64,000 bases of DNA, taken from Stropharia rugosoannulata. Lineage: Eukaryota; Basidiomycota; Agaricomycetes; Agaricales; Strophariaceae. The translations under genes were made by a program, and so were the position numbers. The stretch is from contig JANCIK010000007.1 of the NCBI GenBank assembly GCA_028532985.1, positions 1,860,001 through 1,924,000 on the forward strand, in the 5' to 3' direction. This document shows, piece after piece, positions 1 through 14,354 of this stretch (position 1 is its first letter; each line of letters begins with the position of its first letter). The notes beneath the pieces are model-generated. The model saw nothing but the letters and a program-made list of their open reading frames with translations, made no database searches and was not told the DNA's origin.

Positions 1-182
1 GCTATGTCGCAAACGGGTCGCGGTCATTCCATCTCTTTGTCTTTGAATTTTGTGAAGTTTTTCAACAATTTTTCAACTTGTTTTGATAAAATCTGGGAGG
101 ATAATTAAATTAAAGAGTAGTTTATACAAAAGAAGATATTCCCACTACTACTAAATACTCTGTTCAGTACACTATTTGCATG

Positions 183-1931
183 CTAGAAATACATACCACC
201 GTAGTAGTAGTCATCGTCAGAATCATCATAATCGAAGTACATATCACCATAGCCCTCTTCCATGCCGTAGAGATCGGACTCCTCGTCTTCCGTGAAACCC
301 TGCTCGGCCTCGTCCCACTCAACATCCACTACAATTTGCTCCAGTTGTTCGACCATATAATCATCCAGCTGAGAGCAGTCTTCCAGTACCAGCTTGGTAA
401 TCTCTGCATCATATTCGCAGCGACACATGAGGCAGTCCCGCAGCTTGTCGAAAAATACATTATCACCATTGTGGTCAGGGTCAAACTCCAGGCCTTCGAG
501 TTCTAGAACGGAGAGGTTGCTGAAATATAACTCCTCCATATCAGCTGCAATCTGAATGGCCTCCAGTAACGCCTCGGCTAGCATTAGATTATTTAACTTG
601 ATACGAGAAAGGTTCGGTAAACGGCCCAGTGTTTGTGTTAGTTCCTCTGCGCTGTAGGGAATAGCATTATCGAGGTGGACAGTCGCAACGTTCTTCACCG
701 GTAAACCTGAGGTGAGCAGTTTGGTGAGAATTTTCGTGGAGAAACTAGAAGACAGCGGTCTCGACGGAGCAAAGATGGTTAAAGAGAATGGAGCCAAGGA
801 TGGTAAGAAATGTGCATCGTCCACGAAAAAATGGAAGGAATCCATTCCACTCCTGCCCAAGCTTATTGCCCGGAAATCTATATTTGAAGCATCTTCCGCG
901 TATATGCGGCCAATAGCTGTAATCATGTCTATTGCGTTTACTCCGAAATTAGGAGAGCTGCTGTTAACTGTCTCCCTAGCCTGGACAGAAAGTGATAGCA
1001 TGTTGGGCGGGAAGGCAACATGGCGGAAGAACATCGCGGCATGTTCCATCGACGAGAGAATGCTCAGCTTTCGAAGCTTTGGGAGATTTATTGTGCGTGA
1101 GGGCGAGTGGGAAGTTTCGAAGTATCCCATCGCGTAATGTAAGTCCAAGACTTCGAGTAACGAAAGATTTTCGAGTGCGTCGAGGAATTGCGCAACTGTT
1201 AATGTAGAAGGGGTGTTGACCTCCTGCAGCCTAAGAGTTGTGATGGAATGCGGTAGACAGGAGACCCAGTCAATCTTGCAGCTTCTGAGAGATAGTCCCC
1301 TGAGTTTGCTCGCTTCAGATAGGATGGCGGCTGGAAGAGGTGAATGGAGACAGTGGCCGCTCAGGTGGATATTGGTCGCGCGCGAGAGACGCGTCGGTAT
1401 AATTCCTACATAATCTTCCGATACACAAAGAAGTTGCAGCTCGTTGATTTTTTCTCCGCTTTTCATCGCCTCTTGAAGAAACTGACGCGATTTCAGGGTT
1501 GATTCGACACTGAAGTCGCACCTAATCGTTAGAGCCGCCCCCTTTGACCGCCTAAGCATCTCTTCAGCCCATGGTTTATTCCAGAATGGAGGTTCTATCC
1601 ACAGCCCGACGAAATCCAAAGCTATGTTTCGCCAAGTCGTGCTGACGTGACTGACTCGTATCCAGTCCAACCGTCTATGCCTGGAGTAGCTGCTCTGAAC
1701 GTTCGTCGCGTCCTCCATCAGCTTTTTGACAACGAGGAATATGTTTGTCATAATTTCAACAGGTAGACTGGATATTGGCGCGTAGTTGTTTCTCTGGACC
1801 TTCAGAGCTAGTATCTCATCCGTGCGCTTTCGTATGGTTGCGTCGATTTGTTGCATCTTGATCTCTGCCTCAGTAACGATTGAAGCAGCGCCCTCGTCAT
1901 CAGCAGAGTTCGTGCACTCATGAGAGGGCAT
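183..1931 (-). CDS. F-box-like / leucine-rich-repeat protein
   Basis: A single uninterrupted frame of 582 residues. The N-terminus is a short coiled coil (about residues 20-48). It is followed by an F-box-like segment containing SSLPVEIMTNIF, then VSHVSTTWRNIALDFVGLW (about residues 53-115), the usual basidiomycete F-box pattern. The remainder is leucine-rich with irregular LRR-like spacing (for example LPKLRKLSILSS and LPNLSRIKLNN). The C-terminus is an acidic Tyr/Asp/Gly tail. Family knowledge: such proteins recruit substrates to an SCF (Skp1-cullin-F-box) ubiquitin ligase, with the LRR region as substrate binder. The substrate cannot be told from sequence. These genes form very large lineage-specific families in mushrooms, so no orthologue name is given. 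The first ATG of the frame is used; a CACGTG box lies about 115 bases upstream. Confidence 0.85.
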   Translation of the reverse strand: MPSHECTNSADDEGAASIVTEAEIKMQQIDATIRKRTDEILALKVQRNNYAPISSLPVEIMTNIFLVVKKLMEDATNVQSSYSRHRRLDWIRVSHVSTTWRNIALDFVGLWIEPPFWNKPWAEEMLRRSKGAALTIRCDFSVESTLKSRQFLQEAMKSGEKINELQLLCVSEDYVGIIPTRLSRATNIHLSGHCLHSPLPAAILSEASKLRGLSLRSCKIDWVSCLPHSITTLRLQEVNTPSTLTVAQFLDALENLSLLEVLDLHYAMGYFETSHSPSRTINLPKLRKLSILSSMEHAAMFFRHVAFPPNMLSLSVQARETVNSSSPNFGVNAIDMITAIGRIYAEDASNIDFRAISLGRSGMDSFHFFVDDAHFLPSLAPFSLTIFAPSRPLSSSFSTKILTKLLTSGLPVKNVATVHLDNAIPYSAEELTQTLGRLPNLSRIKLNNLMLAEALLEAIQIAADMEELYFSNLSVLELEGLEFDPDHNGDNVFFDKLRDCLMCRCEYDAEITKLVLEDCSQLDDYMVEQLEQIVVDVEWDEAEQGFTEDEESDLYGMEEGYGDMYFDYDDSDDDYYYGGMYF

Positions 1932-2044
1932 TGGTATCGCAGGTCAATGGTTGATAGGTGGCGGCGGTGGCAGGTCCTAGCGAAGCTTGTCCACAACATT
2001 CAAGGCATTCGACTTCGACTTTAGGGATCGCGTCTGGTACTTAA

Positions 2045-2050
2045 CACGTG
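2045..2050. promoter_or_regulatory. CACGTG E-box upstream of the F-box gene
   Basis: A perfect CACGTG palindrome about 115 bases upstream of the F-box start codon. In fungi this hexamer is the core site of bHLH factors of the Cbf1 type. It recurs upstream of several other genes in this window. Functional use is inferred from position only. Confidence 0.35.
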
Positions 2051-2171
2051 CCGATACCGCGACGGCGCTACATTTCTTAGCCGGCTCTCTAATTTTTGTT
2101 GTAGAAATACATAAGTAAATCCTATCTAACACAGCAACCTCTCTAGAATACATAATGGGACAATATAAGAA

Positions 2172-3275
2172 TCATGAAGTAGGGGAATCATCAGCGAAAT
2201 AATCAACTTTGGGGAATGCTGTTGCGGGGAAGGTGCACTCGCCAACAAACTCAAATCTAGGGTACTTGTCTTCTTTCAATGGTGCTACTGCTTGCGAGAG
2301 CGACTGAGAATGCGATCCCGCAGGTTGTCCTCCTTTTCGCTTCTCCATCTTATCCTCAGTCTTGCTTCGCACTTCATTATTCTGTGTACCATCTTCTGGT
2401 ATTGAAGGCGTCGCGTTCTGTATAGACCCTTGCGACTGTGTGATCGCCACAGCTGGATATGTCGCTGTTGAAGGAATTGATGAAATCTCTGCCGGTTGGG
2501 TACCCCTCCCAGCATACGAAGACGCAAAATAAAACTGAGCAGAAGCAGACGTCAACTCAGCAGGGATCCTGGGTCTCGTGGGTTTCCTATCCTCCTTCAC
2601 GAACTTGACGGATCCATAGTATGGTTCCAGATGTTTACTGGCTGTGAATGATATCCATCACGCCCAATGCACACGGATGAGGTACGTTACACACGTACCA
2701 ACAGCTGGACCGGCCGGGACCTTAATGGGGGCAAAGGAAAACAGGGTGTTAGGTATGAACGGGGCGCGCTGACGAGTACAAAGTAAACTCGTACCTGGGC
2801 AATCCTAGGTGAGTAAAGGAAGGAAGCGGCGGGAACTGTAACACGTACTTATATGATACGGATTCCCGCAGGCCGCGCATCCCGCTGACGGTGTATTCCT
2901 ATAATATGACGTACTTGCGACGGCCTGATAAGTTTTTATTTCTTCCGCTGGCTTTTCAGTTGTTTGTGGCAGGCTCGTGGAAGACGCTGGCACGATGGCT
3001 GATCCTACCGCCGCTGAGGGAGAAACAGCCAGGGTTGATCCACTACTTGCACCTGCATCCACTCCCGCATTCTTCATTGCGCCTTTGCCTTTCTCAGAAG
3101 CCCGCAACGTAGATTTGGACACCGTCGATGCGGAACCTGTCGCATCTGTTGAGATGTTCGTCTTGGCGATCTTACTAGGGCGAGGGCTGTCAGTTCTGGG
3201 AGCGCGAGTCCGACCACCAAAGAAGCGTTTCCTGTTGAGAGCAGCCTGACGTTGTGGGCGGGCAGGGGAAGACAT
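2172..3275 (-). CDS. Hypothetical basic/Ser-rich protein, three exons with a 10-nt microexon
   Basis: I do not recognise this gene. My model has exons at 2849-3275, 2795-2804 and 2172-2637 on the minus strand. Phases close exactly and give 300 residues. The N-terminus is basic (MSSPARPQRQAALNRKRFF and further RTRAPR/PSK motifs), which suggests nucleic-acid binding or nuclear localisation. Next comes a Ser/Thr/Ala-rich low-complexity stretch and then a Cys pair, CAACGNPYH, resembling half of a zinc knuckle. The last exon is Ser/Gln/Pro-rich with a basic KMEKRKGG motif. The 10-base middle exon (2795-2804) is needed to keep frame between well-formed splice sites, but an alternative model cannot be excluded. 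The gene diverges from the HET gene with only 143 bases between start codons. Confidence 0.5.
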
Positions 3276-3418
3276 TGGTGGAATGTGGCATAAAGTGGTA
3301 GTTCATGAGAACAGTCCGGAGTTTAGCGCGAATTTCTTCCAACTTTGATGAATGCCTTATTTGGCTTTCGACTACTGAGTTGAAGGAAACAATCATTTTC
3401 TTTCATCTTCAAACTCCA

Positions 3419-5739
3419 ATGATGAATCCCGTAGGATTCACTCACAAAGGCCCAGGTGAACATCTGTATTTCTTCCGTTAATCTGTCATCAGAAACTAAC
3501 AGTGCTCCCCAGCAGGTAATATTCTAGCATTACTGATCAGCATGGATCGCAGGCTACTGATACAGGGAGCATAAAGTGGACATAAAGACACATGGTCCAG
3601 ATGTGCTATTGAGCCTCATTAAGTTCATCAGACCTATTACCAATGCATCAAACCATTCAAGTGAGTACACTTTCTGCGAATCTGTGAACTCTTGGGGCCA
3701 ATCTGACGTCTAAATTCAGATCTGAATATTGACCACCTGTGCAATTCTGTTCAAGGTCAAGAGTATCTAAGGGCTCTTGGTCATTTTGTAGACCTAGTAG
3801 TGCATTCGGGAGGTGATCCGGATGTTCTTCAACAAGGAGGTGTGACTCACATTTTATATTTCAAAAACTTATTTAATTCCACCAAAGAAGATACTACTGA
3901 TACACAAAATTCCTTGGAGCAAGTTATTGAAGAAAGGCGTAAGTACATTTGCCATTCTGACGACAGCTGCAGGCCTGTTAAACTCATTTAGCAAACGAAT
4001 CATCACCCATGGATGTGATCTCGGATGTAGACGAGTTTTCCCTTTTGTGCAATATGGTATATCTGGGGCCTGTATACGGTGTGTTTGCTAAATGAATCCA
4101 CATTCTGAACCTTAAACTCAACATAGAATTAGACCTGCAGACTTCAGGACATCTGATTAAAGTAATTGAATCACTTAACAAGCACATTTTCAACAAGATG
4201 CCCATACGTATGATAAGCTTCGATTCGAACGGAGAAGACTGCACTCTTATCGAGCGCGGCAAACTGGCTGGCCTCGTCATTTCGCGCATCCAAGCTACCT
4301 ATGCAACTGATGCCAAATTTAGACGACGCTTGAAGATTTCAGCAGATAGCGTCGTGGCCGACTTCTGCAAGTACGCCATCCTCTCGCACACCTGGATGCA
4401 GGGCTCGCCAGGAGAAATCGTCTTTCAGGACTGGGAAACCCGCACGCTGAACCCCCGCGGAAACAAAAAAATTACCAAATTCTGCGAGGTCGCCGCTCGC
4501 GAGCACGGCGTACTACTAGGCTGGGTTGATAACGTCTGCATAAACAAGGAGAGCAGCACAGAACTGGACGAGTCCATTCGTTCAATGTATAAATGGTACC
4601 AAGAGGCACACGTCTGCATCGCATATCTAGGCGATACATTTGAGTTCGAGTACATCCCCAAAGACAGATGGTTCACGCGGGGCTGGACACTACAGGAACT
4701 TCTGGCAAACAGCCGTATTCACTTCTACAACACCACATGGACGATGCTTCTTCCCGGCGACTTTACTACAGTCAACCCAATGGACGATCCAACATTTTTA
4801 AGTAACTCGGGCGATATAGCATTCGAAGCAATTCCACTGGAGATGCAGTACCAGATCTTTAAAGCAACGTCAATTACACAAAGCGAGCTCTGGATGTTCT
4901 ATAACTGGTCCCACAAAATTCCAATGAGTAGAATCATGGAGCTAGCGGCACAGCGTACGGTTACCCGTGCGGAGGACCAGATATATTCCCTCATGGGGCT
5001 TCTCAGGGTTGGTATTTCCATCGCATACGGTGAAGGGCCCGAGAACGCATTACGACGAATTATTAAAGAGATAATGAACTCCTATGGACAGTTTTTAGAC
5101 CTCTTCAACCATACGAATTGTTACAGCATTTTGCCATACAAAGTCCACGACTACATTGGCCACCCAAGGACAGTCAAAAATGCTATTGCACCACATGAAC
5201 CATTGACCCTTTCTCATGTAGGAGTCCATGCCAAATTACTGGCAATTCCAATGTTCAGTAAAGACGCATATTTCAAGGAAAATTTCCCTTTCAATATAAC
5301 TATGGTTTCCTTATCCAGCGGCGATTACTTTGTATCAGACAACAGCAGCAGCGCAGCCGAATGGATTACAAGGCTTGAAGTTGATCTAAGTCCACGGAGC
5401 AATACCAGCCACCTTGCAAACTGTCCCTTTGTTTTTCTGGCAGTACTTTCCTCGCGTATTGATGAAGACCATGATAAATTTCAAATATCTGTTGGCGACA
5501 GTCTCGGAATACAAGTACTACCCGACATATTGAATCCCAGTTATAACATTGTCACTAAGCGGCTTTCTGACATAAAGCCCCTTAGCGCATCTGCATACGG
5601 AGCAGCAGGGTGGCAAAGTGGCCCAGTGCATGCAAATCTCCCATTCAGCGGACCCAATGTATCAAATGGAATCCTCACTCTTACTGGAGCAGAAGTAAAG
5701 CAGCTGGGCTTTATGGTAATTTCAGACTACTTCTTTTAG
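3419..5739 (+). CDS. HET-domain (heterokaryon incompatibility-like) protein
   Basis: The last exon (4127-5739) carries a HET domain. Visible signatures in order are YAILSHTWM, WVDNVCINK (a substrate-loop-like WxDxxCIxQ variant), YLGDT and RWFTRGWTLQELLA. The downstream RAEDQIYSLMGL also matches the family. I extended the gene upstream: exons 3419-3455, 3503-3515 (13 nt), 3566-3660, 3720-3938, 3992-4078 and 4127-5739 stay in phase throughout and give about 687 residues. The added part has no recognisable domain. HET domains in ascomycetes trigger cell death after fusion of incompatible strains; in basidiomycetes they are common but mostly uncharacterised. The first two exons are the weakest part of the model; the frame from 3566 onward is well supported. 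Confidence 0.8.
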
Positions 5740-5962
5740 TGGGATGGTAATTCCGGTAGATGAGATGCGACTCTGTTGTGGTAGATCTTATTATATTAAC
5801 ATGGTGTCCCGTTTCCGAACTCTCGCTGAACCTGTTATTGTGGGGCTGGGTCCAGTGGGATGCGGTCAGCCCATATGGAGGTCTCTCATAAGTGTGAGCA
5901 CTTATATGTCCAAGGGGACCTAGAGATAGACTGATCCATATCTAAAAACAGCAAGCATAATG

Positions 5963-6980
5963 TTACTGCACTTTCACACCAGCATGTTCCTTCACCATGA
6001 GCCAAACATGAGCATTGCCGTAGTCGCTTTTAATATCAGTTCCTCCAACAGTCTGGCAACCCAGCTTCGTATAAATTTTTACCTAGAAGCGCGCGAAACC
6101 GATTGAGAAAATAAATAAATAAACATTCAACAGTCTGAGAAATAACGCACGTCGACTTCCGTAGTAGTTTCCACTAAAATCGGCGATCCAGTCGCATTCG
6201 CCTGTAAATTACAAAAAAGCATCAGCCTTCAACTGAGCTGAGTATCGAGTATATAGATTAACTGACCTGCTTCTCCGCAAACTCAAACAGCGCGCGCCCA
6301 TAGCCTTTCCCCTGATGCTGCGGCAGCACCCCAAAGAGGTGCAGATGCCACGCGTTCAGCGAGTATCCTTCGCCGAGGCTCTCAGTCGACAGCCTTCCCA
6401 TCGTAGGCCCGAACTGATTAATCATAAAGTCGGCGCCGAAGGTATACAAAGCTGCAAAGAAAGACGCACATAATCCGTCCACCATGCCCGCAGCGCAGCA
6501 GGTACTCTCGCGAGGAACTGGTCCCAGCCAGCCGCGCGCTCTTCCGCACTGAACATACAAAAACCGGTCACTCGTAAATCGCTGAGAGCGATAATATGGG
6601 TCCACGCACCTCGCAAACACGCTCTTGCCCGGAGGATACCATATCGCGACTCCGAGTGGCTCATCGTCGTCAGCGCTCGCGAACAGCGCGTGCACCTCGC
6701 CGCCGATTAGCGCACTGCGGACGTTGGCGCCTAGCTCGGAGGCCGCAAGGCTGAGATCCCCGCCCAATAGGATCAGGCTGAACGGATCGTCTTATGTTTT
6801 CGTTGAGATACGATTAGGATACCTTCGGATGATCAGAGCTACCGTTGAATGCTTCGACGAGGATATTCGTGAGCTTGTCAATTTCCTGATCTAATATTCA
6901 AGTCAGCACAGAGGTAACATTTCTGGAATACTAGAGTGACCTGTTGGGGTAGCGACTTTCTTGATGTAGGGAGAAGACAT
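5963..6980 (-). CDS. GNAT-family N-acetyltransferase, seven exons
   Basis: Exons read on the minus strand are 6941-6980, 6843-6890, 6610-6790, 6470-6548, 6267-6413, 6151-6201 and 5963-6082. Every junction keeps phase and the product is 221 residues. The acetyl-CoA-binding motif A is clear in exon 5: HLHLFGVLPQHQGKGYGRAL, with the Q/RxxGxG/A core. The C-terminus YTKLGCQTVGG, then WLMVK, fits motif B and the final strands of the fold. The N-terminus (LTNILVEAFNDDP) matches the alpha1 region of the basidiomycete GNAT subfamily. The reaction is transfer of acetyl from acetyl-CoA to an amine; the substrate is unknown. Exon 5 must start at TTCGGGCCT, which removes a stretch that could be misread as coding. 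Confidence 0.8.
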
Positions 6981-7577
6981 TTGGGTCAGTTCTAAGAAAC
7001 GATTTATGACTCATTGATATAGGTGTTCCGGGAAATGCCCCATCAAGTAAAACTCGGAACCGCATCGCTATTGAATCACATCGCATGTCGGAGGGGTTAG
7101 TGGGGACACGGCAGAAACGGAGTCTTGTAGGAAAGTCAAAGTCGATTGGATATATATGGAATGGAATCAACTAGGAATTCTCACCGGTTGTAAATATACT
7201 CTTCTCCGCGATTCCACTGTGACGTGATAATCGTAGCCGTCAATAACAGTTCATGACTGAACATTTGAATCATAGGTAATGTTGTTGTATTTAGGTGTCC
7301 ATTTATGATGTAGCTTTATACACTGACCTAGTAGCTCTAATAGCAGCGGATGAGGACGTAAACGGACATGAATTTACTATACATGTATAGATACCGCAAT
7401 GCGCCCTGCAAATTATACAGGCGAACACATTGTGTACAAGAGGAAGAGTCGCCGTCTACATGGACCTGCAGTGATTATCCGGAATTACGGGGAAGGGCAA
7501 ATCTTTACTCTGCAGGTTTATCCGAGACTGTGATGCGACCCTTGTGAAATACGGGATGCTGGCCGCTCTGGCGCTGA
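6981..7577. other. Intergenic region, no gene seen
   Basis: About 600 bases between the GNAT start and the TFIIA gamma stop. Open frames here are short and have no recognisable protein pattern. The segment presumably holds the GNAT promoter and the TFIIA gamma 3' end. Confidence 0.5.
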
Positions 7578-8155
7578 TTACTTCTTCCCTGCCTCGATCG
7601 CGTCTCCATTCTTGCAGGCGATAATCTTGATGCGATTCGCGCTGACCATATCGTTCGACTCCATTTTGAACGTTGGATTTTTGATAATGAACGTCCAGAC
7701 GTCGTCGCAAAGCCGGTACGTGCGGAGGTGGCCCTGAAAGCGGACATTGAGAAGCATAAACCCCGAGAGAAGTGATTCAAAATACACACCTTGAGTGTTG
7801 TCTTCGTCTTGACCTGCTTAACCATGGTGTCCGCCAACGATTTGTCGAACTAGGAAGTCCATCAGAACCTCTGCTAGACGCGCATGCGCGGCCCCGGCGT
7901 AGTGTGCGCATTACGGTACATGTCATCCATAGCACCAACGCCTGACTCCATATGTACCGTAGACGGGATACATACCTGCTGAAGGACCTTCATCGCTAGC
8001 TGCGGTGTAATGGCTCCACTCGTGATGAGTTCGTCCAGCGAATCCGTCAGAGCCATGCCGATACTAAAGCGTTATACAATCAGCGACTAGGCCCTCAGAC
8101 GAGGGCAAAAAGCATACGAGGAGCCACGGTAGAATTCGTAGTAAGCGGAAGCCAT
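7578..8155 (-). CDS. TOA2: Transcription initiation factor IIA gamma (small) subunit
   Basis: Exons are 8118-8155, 7976-8063, 7790-7849 and 7578-7733 on the minus strand, giving 113 residues, the usual length for this subunit. The N-terminal helical bundle begins [20 protein letters not shown] and contains [13 protein letters not shown]. The C-terminal beta-barrel has the family signature [14 protein letters not shown] and ends [17 protein letters not shown]. Family knowledge: with the large TFIIA subunit it clamps TBP onto the TATA box in the RNA polymerase II pre-initiation complex. It is divergent from NCL1/TRM4 with 198 bases between start codons, so the two genes probably share a bidirectional promoter. 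Nothing looks damaged. Confidence 0.93.
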
Positions 8156-8243
8156 GATGTCGAGGTGCAGATGATGGTGGCGGGGTGCAAGTGCCGCTTA
8201 GCGCCAGGCGCTTTCCCGGCTGCCGTGTCCATGAGTCAGCAAA

Positions 8244-8277
8244 CACGTGCCGAAAAAAGGCACCTCGGGATCACGTG
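8244..8277. promoter_or_regulatory. Pair of CACGTG boxes in the TOA2/NCL1 bidirectional promoter
   Basis: Two perfect CACGTG hexamers, at 8244-8249 and 8272-8277, lie 28 bases apart in the 198-base gap between the divergent start codons. The second reads TCACGTGA, a palindromic octamer. This is the preferred core of Cbf1-type bHLH proteins. The 28-base spacing is a little under three helical turns. Co-regulation of the two genes is inferred. Confidence 0.5.
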
Positions 8278-8353
8278 AAAATTATCACTGAAGAAATTGA
8301 TTCCGCAACTTGCTCGTTTCTACTTATTTACTTGTGCTCATTCTGCTTTGATC

Positions 8354-11476
<3,123 letters not shown>

Positions 11477-11964
11477 TGGTATGTGTAAATTTAGATGATA
11501 GATTATGGATGGAATATGCACACCTGTTACCTGTCTTGACTCCACTTGGAAGTTGGATTAGCAATGTAGCCTGACAGCTGCCTAATACTTATTCACCTTG
11601 AAACCCCACCTACAAATGTAGATCAAGGGACAATCCCGAGCCGAAGATGCTTCTAAGTCCTGGTACGCTCTTTCAAGCACATATATATATTGGTGGTGTT
11701 GATGAAGCGCGTTGACAGAGGTTGACAGTTACGTGCAAATCGGATATCACATATGTATCAGGACCTTAATCGGTTGCGGTACTATTGTAGTATGAGGAGA
11801 CGTAATTAATGTAGAGTACATATGACTGTTCGTAGATGAAGTTGCACCACGACAACTACAAATCAGTGGGACCGTGAAAGAAGAAGGGTTTTACTAGTAG
11901 GCACTCTTACTTAAAGGTTTCTAACCTTCTCCGTCGTCCGCATCAGCGTATCCTCTTCCACCAA
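11477..11964. other. Intergenic region, no gene seen
   Basis: About 490 bases between NCL1 and the FAD oxidase. It holds the NCL1 3' end and the probable promoter of the oxidase, including an AT-rich stretch with TATATATA near 11682. No convincing open frame was found. Confidence 0.5.
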
Positions 11965-13977
11965 ATGAGGTTAACATGGAATGGGGTGTTTCTTTCGTTG
12001 ACTTTTGCCGTCGCCGTCGCCTCACAGTCCGAAAATTTGCAAACTCCATTGGATTTTGATCACCATGAAGAGAAGGGACTACTCTCGCCCATTGCATTGC
12101 GCGACCCGGTATGTGAAGAAATTGCCGATGCAATTTCATCCGCCAGTGGTGTATATTACTTTGGTAGGATTCCGTCCCACCTCGCAAGGACGAGAAGGTA
12201 CTTATGAGTTTGACACCCTCACAGGCGAATTTCTCTACGATAAAGGAGCATTTCACTATGCCAGAACCAATTTCCACCTCCCTAAGTGTGTCGTCGAGCC
12301 TGGCACAGCGGCAGATGTCGGCGTGATTGTGAGTTCATTCTGGAGCCTTAACAGGTGATTTAATTCTCAAATACTGACACAAAATATCACAAAGCTCATC
12401 ATAGTTGGGACTCTGCGTACGCCCTTCGCAGTGCGTACTTCATGTGTTGCCTTTTGCATAACCATCTCTCTAACGCCAATCCAAAGGTCAAAGGAGGAGG
12501 GCACTCCGCCAACCCCGGATTTTCATCGACGCCCGGCGTGCATATCTCCATGTATCGTTTCTCCGAAGTCAAATACGATGAAGTCTCTCAAACTGCCGAG
12601 GTTGGAGCGGGTCTGATATGGGATGAGGTGTATGAAGCACTTGAACCTTATAACGTCACTGTGGTTGGTGGCCGGGTGTCAGGCGTCGGCGTCGCTGGCT
12701 TCACATTGGGAGGCGGTAGGTGCATACACTCCATGTTGATGCGATTTTGACCGTCTACAGGTTATTCCTGGAAATCAAATCAGTACGGACTGGCAATTGA
12801 TACTGTTACCCAGTTTGAGCTTGTTAAGCCGAACGGGAACGTTGTAAGTGTAACACAAGATTCGGATCCTGCTCTCTTTTCTGCGCTTAAGGGTGGTCTA
12901 AATAATTTTGTAAGTGTAATATGTATATTGTCCGGGATGGTCACTGAGAGTTACCATAGGGTATTGTTACCAAGTTCACGTTCCAGACGTTCCCCCAAAC
13001 AGAAGTCTGGGTAAGAGCGAAGGTTGCATAATTTCATCTCGAGCTTTTCATGATTGTGATTTAGGGAGGACTGAGAGTCCCACATTCCCCTCGTATCAGC
13101 AGCTACAGCCAATTTTCAGGCAAATGTTACTGACCCGAAGGCGAGCATCATCACGACATACAATCACTTACTGGGCGAGGTCAATGCTTTCTCTTATCTC
13201 ATTACTTACCGAAGTACTGACTTCTATTAAGCCCGGAATCTCACAACTCCTGTTTTACGATGGGCCTACTCCGCCCGATGGCATTTTTGATGACTTCCTT
13301 TCTATTCCACACTTCACAAGGGACGTGAAGACAAGGTCCTATGTATCCCTTGTCAGGTCTTCTCCTGCTAATGCCACTGAGACATTGCGGTACGTCGAAT
13401 TTGTATTGGGAAAGTAAACGACTTTAATTCCATTTCATATTTCCAGTGGCACATTCAACACTGTATCCATCCTCAACTATACGCCCAATATGCTGGACAT
13501 CATTCTAAATGAAACTATCGTACGTGAATTCGACCAGCTACTAAATGCCAACACATTTAATTAATCCATGTAATAAAGTTCTGGGGGAAGACACTTACCG
13601 ACAAAACAGGTGTTTTCATCTCATATGACGTCGAGCCCTTCTTGCCCAATGTCTATAGCCACAACGCAGAGACTACAGCCTTCCCTCCAGTCCGTTCGCT
13701 CGGTTTTCAACCCCTCAACATCTACTATGCGTGGCTTTCTAGCTCCTTTGACGAGGACTTCCACAATGCGGCTCATGAAAGTGCAGCAAATATTCTCCGT
13801 GCTGCTGTCGCCGAACAACAGACCGGCATCACTGGTGCTCCATTGTACCCAAATTATGCTATCTTCGATACACCTCTCAGTGCCATGTACCAAGGAAATG
13901 TCGCAAACCTTCAGAGTGTCAAAAAGCTGGTTGATCCCACAAACGTGATGGGGCTAGCAGGAGGGTTTAAGTTCTAG
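11965..13977 (+). CDS. Secreted FAD-linked oxidase, berberine-bridge / glucooligosaccharide-oxidase type
   Basis: A multi-exon gene. The first 20 residues (MRLTWNGVFLSLTFAVAVAS) are a clear signal peptide. The FAD_binding_4 (PCMH) domain follows with LPKCVVEPGTAADVG, then KGGGHSANPGFSSTPGVHI; the His of GGHS is the usual 8-alpha-N1 covalent FAD attachment site. Further matches are GAGLIWDEVYEAL, GGRVSGVGVAGFTLGGG and LKGGLNNFGIVTKFTFQTFP. The C-terminus is GNVANLQSVKKLVDPTNVM. The family oxidises sugars, alcohols or alkaloid-like substrates and gives H2O2. Substrate cannot be inferred. An extracellular role, for example in oligosaccharide oxidation or wood decay, is plausible. One apparent intron near 12162-12195 is unusually short (about 34 bases), so the local model is less certain. 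Confidence 0.85.
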
Positions 13978-14265
13978 TTGACCACCTGCGTGTGGAAACC
14001 AGCACTGGTGATCGTGTCAATATTCGTGTCAATTTGTATTCACTGTCAATTGCTGGTTAGTAGTTACTGTGACTATCTTCGAAACTTTCGCAGGTTGATT
14101 TTCAATCAAAAGTACAGTTTTAACGAACGTCTCGGTTGAACGAGCCTCATGTATGTGCACCGTGTATCTAAAAGTATTCAAAGTTGGAACTTGTAAGTTA
14201 AAATTTTAACCATAAGGTACACCTAAGTCCTAGACATTAGAAAGCCGTCTTAAGAGGAAAAAGAA

Positions 14266-14354
14266 TGGACGCATTGGGAATTGAACCCAACACCTCTCGC
14301 AAATCACTGAATAGAATGCTAAGCGAGCGTGATAACCAACTACACCATGTGCCC
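14266..14354 (-). tRNA. tRNA-Ala(AGC) with a 15-nt intron
   Basis: On the minus strand the cloverleaf is complete: acceptor GGGCACA / TGCGTCC with discriminator A, D arm GTGTAGTTGGTTATCAC, anticodon stem CTCGC/GCGAG, loop TTAGCA...T, and T arm TTGGGTTCAATTCCCAA. The anticodon is AGC and the pair G3:U70, the alanine identity element, is present. A 15-base intron sits at the canonical position after residue 37. Pol III promoter boxes are internal (A box TGGTGTAGTTGG, B box GGTTCAATTCC). A T5 run follows the 3' end within about 10 bases, a normal Pol III terminator. Position 5:68 is an A-C mismatch. Confidence 0.93.

Noticed and set aside
712..1413. Plus-strand frames inside the F-box gene
   Set aside because: Antisense shadows of a clear minus-strand coding sequence.
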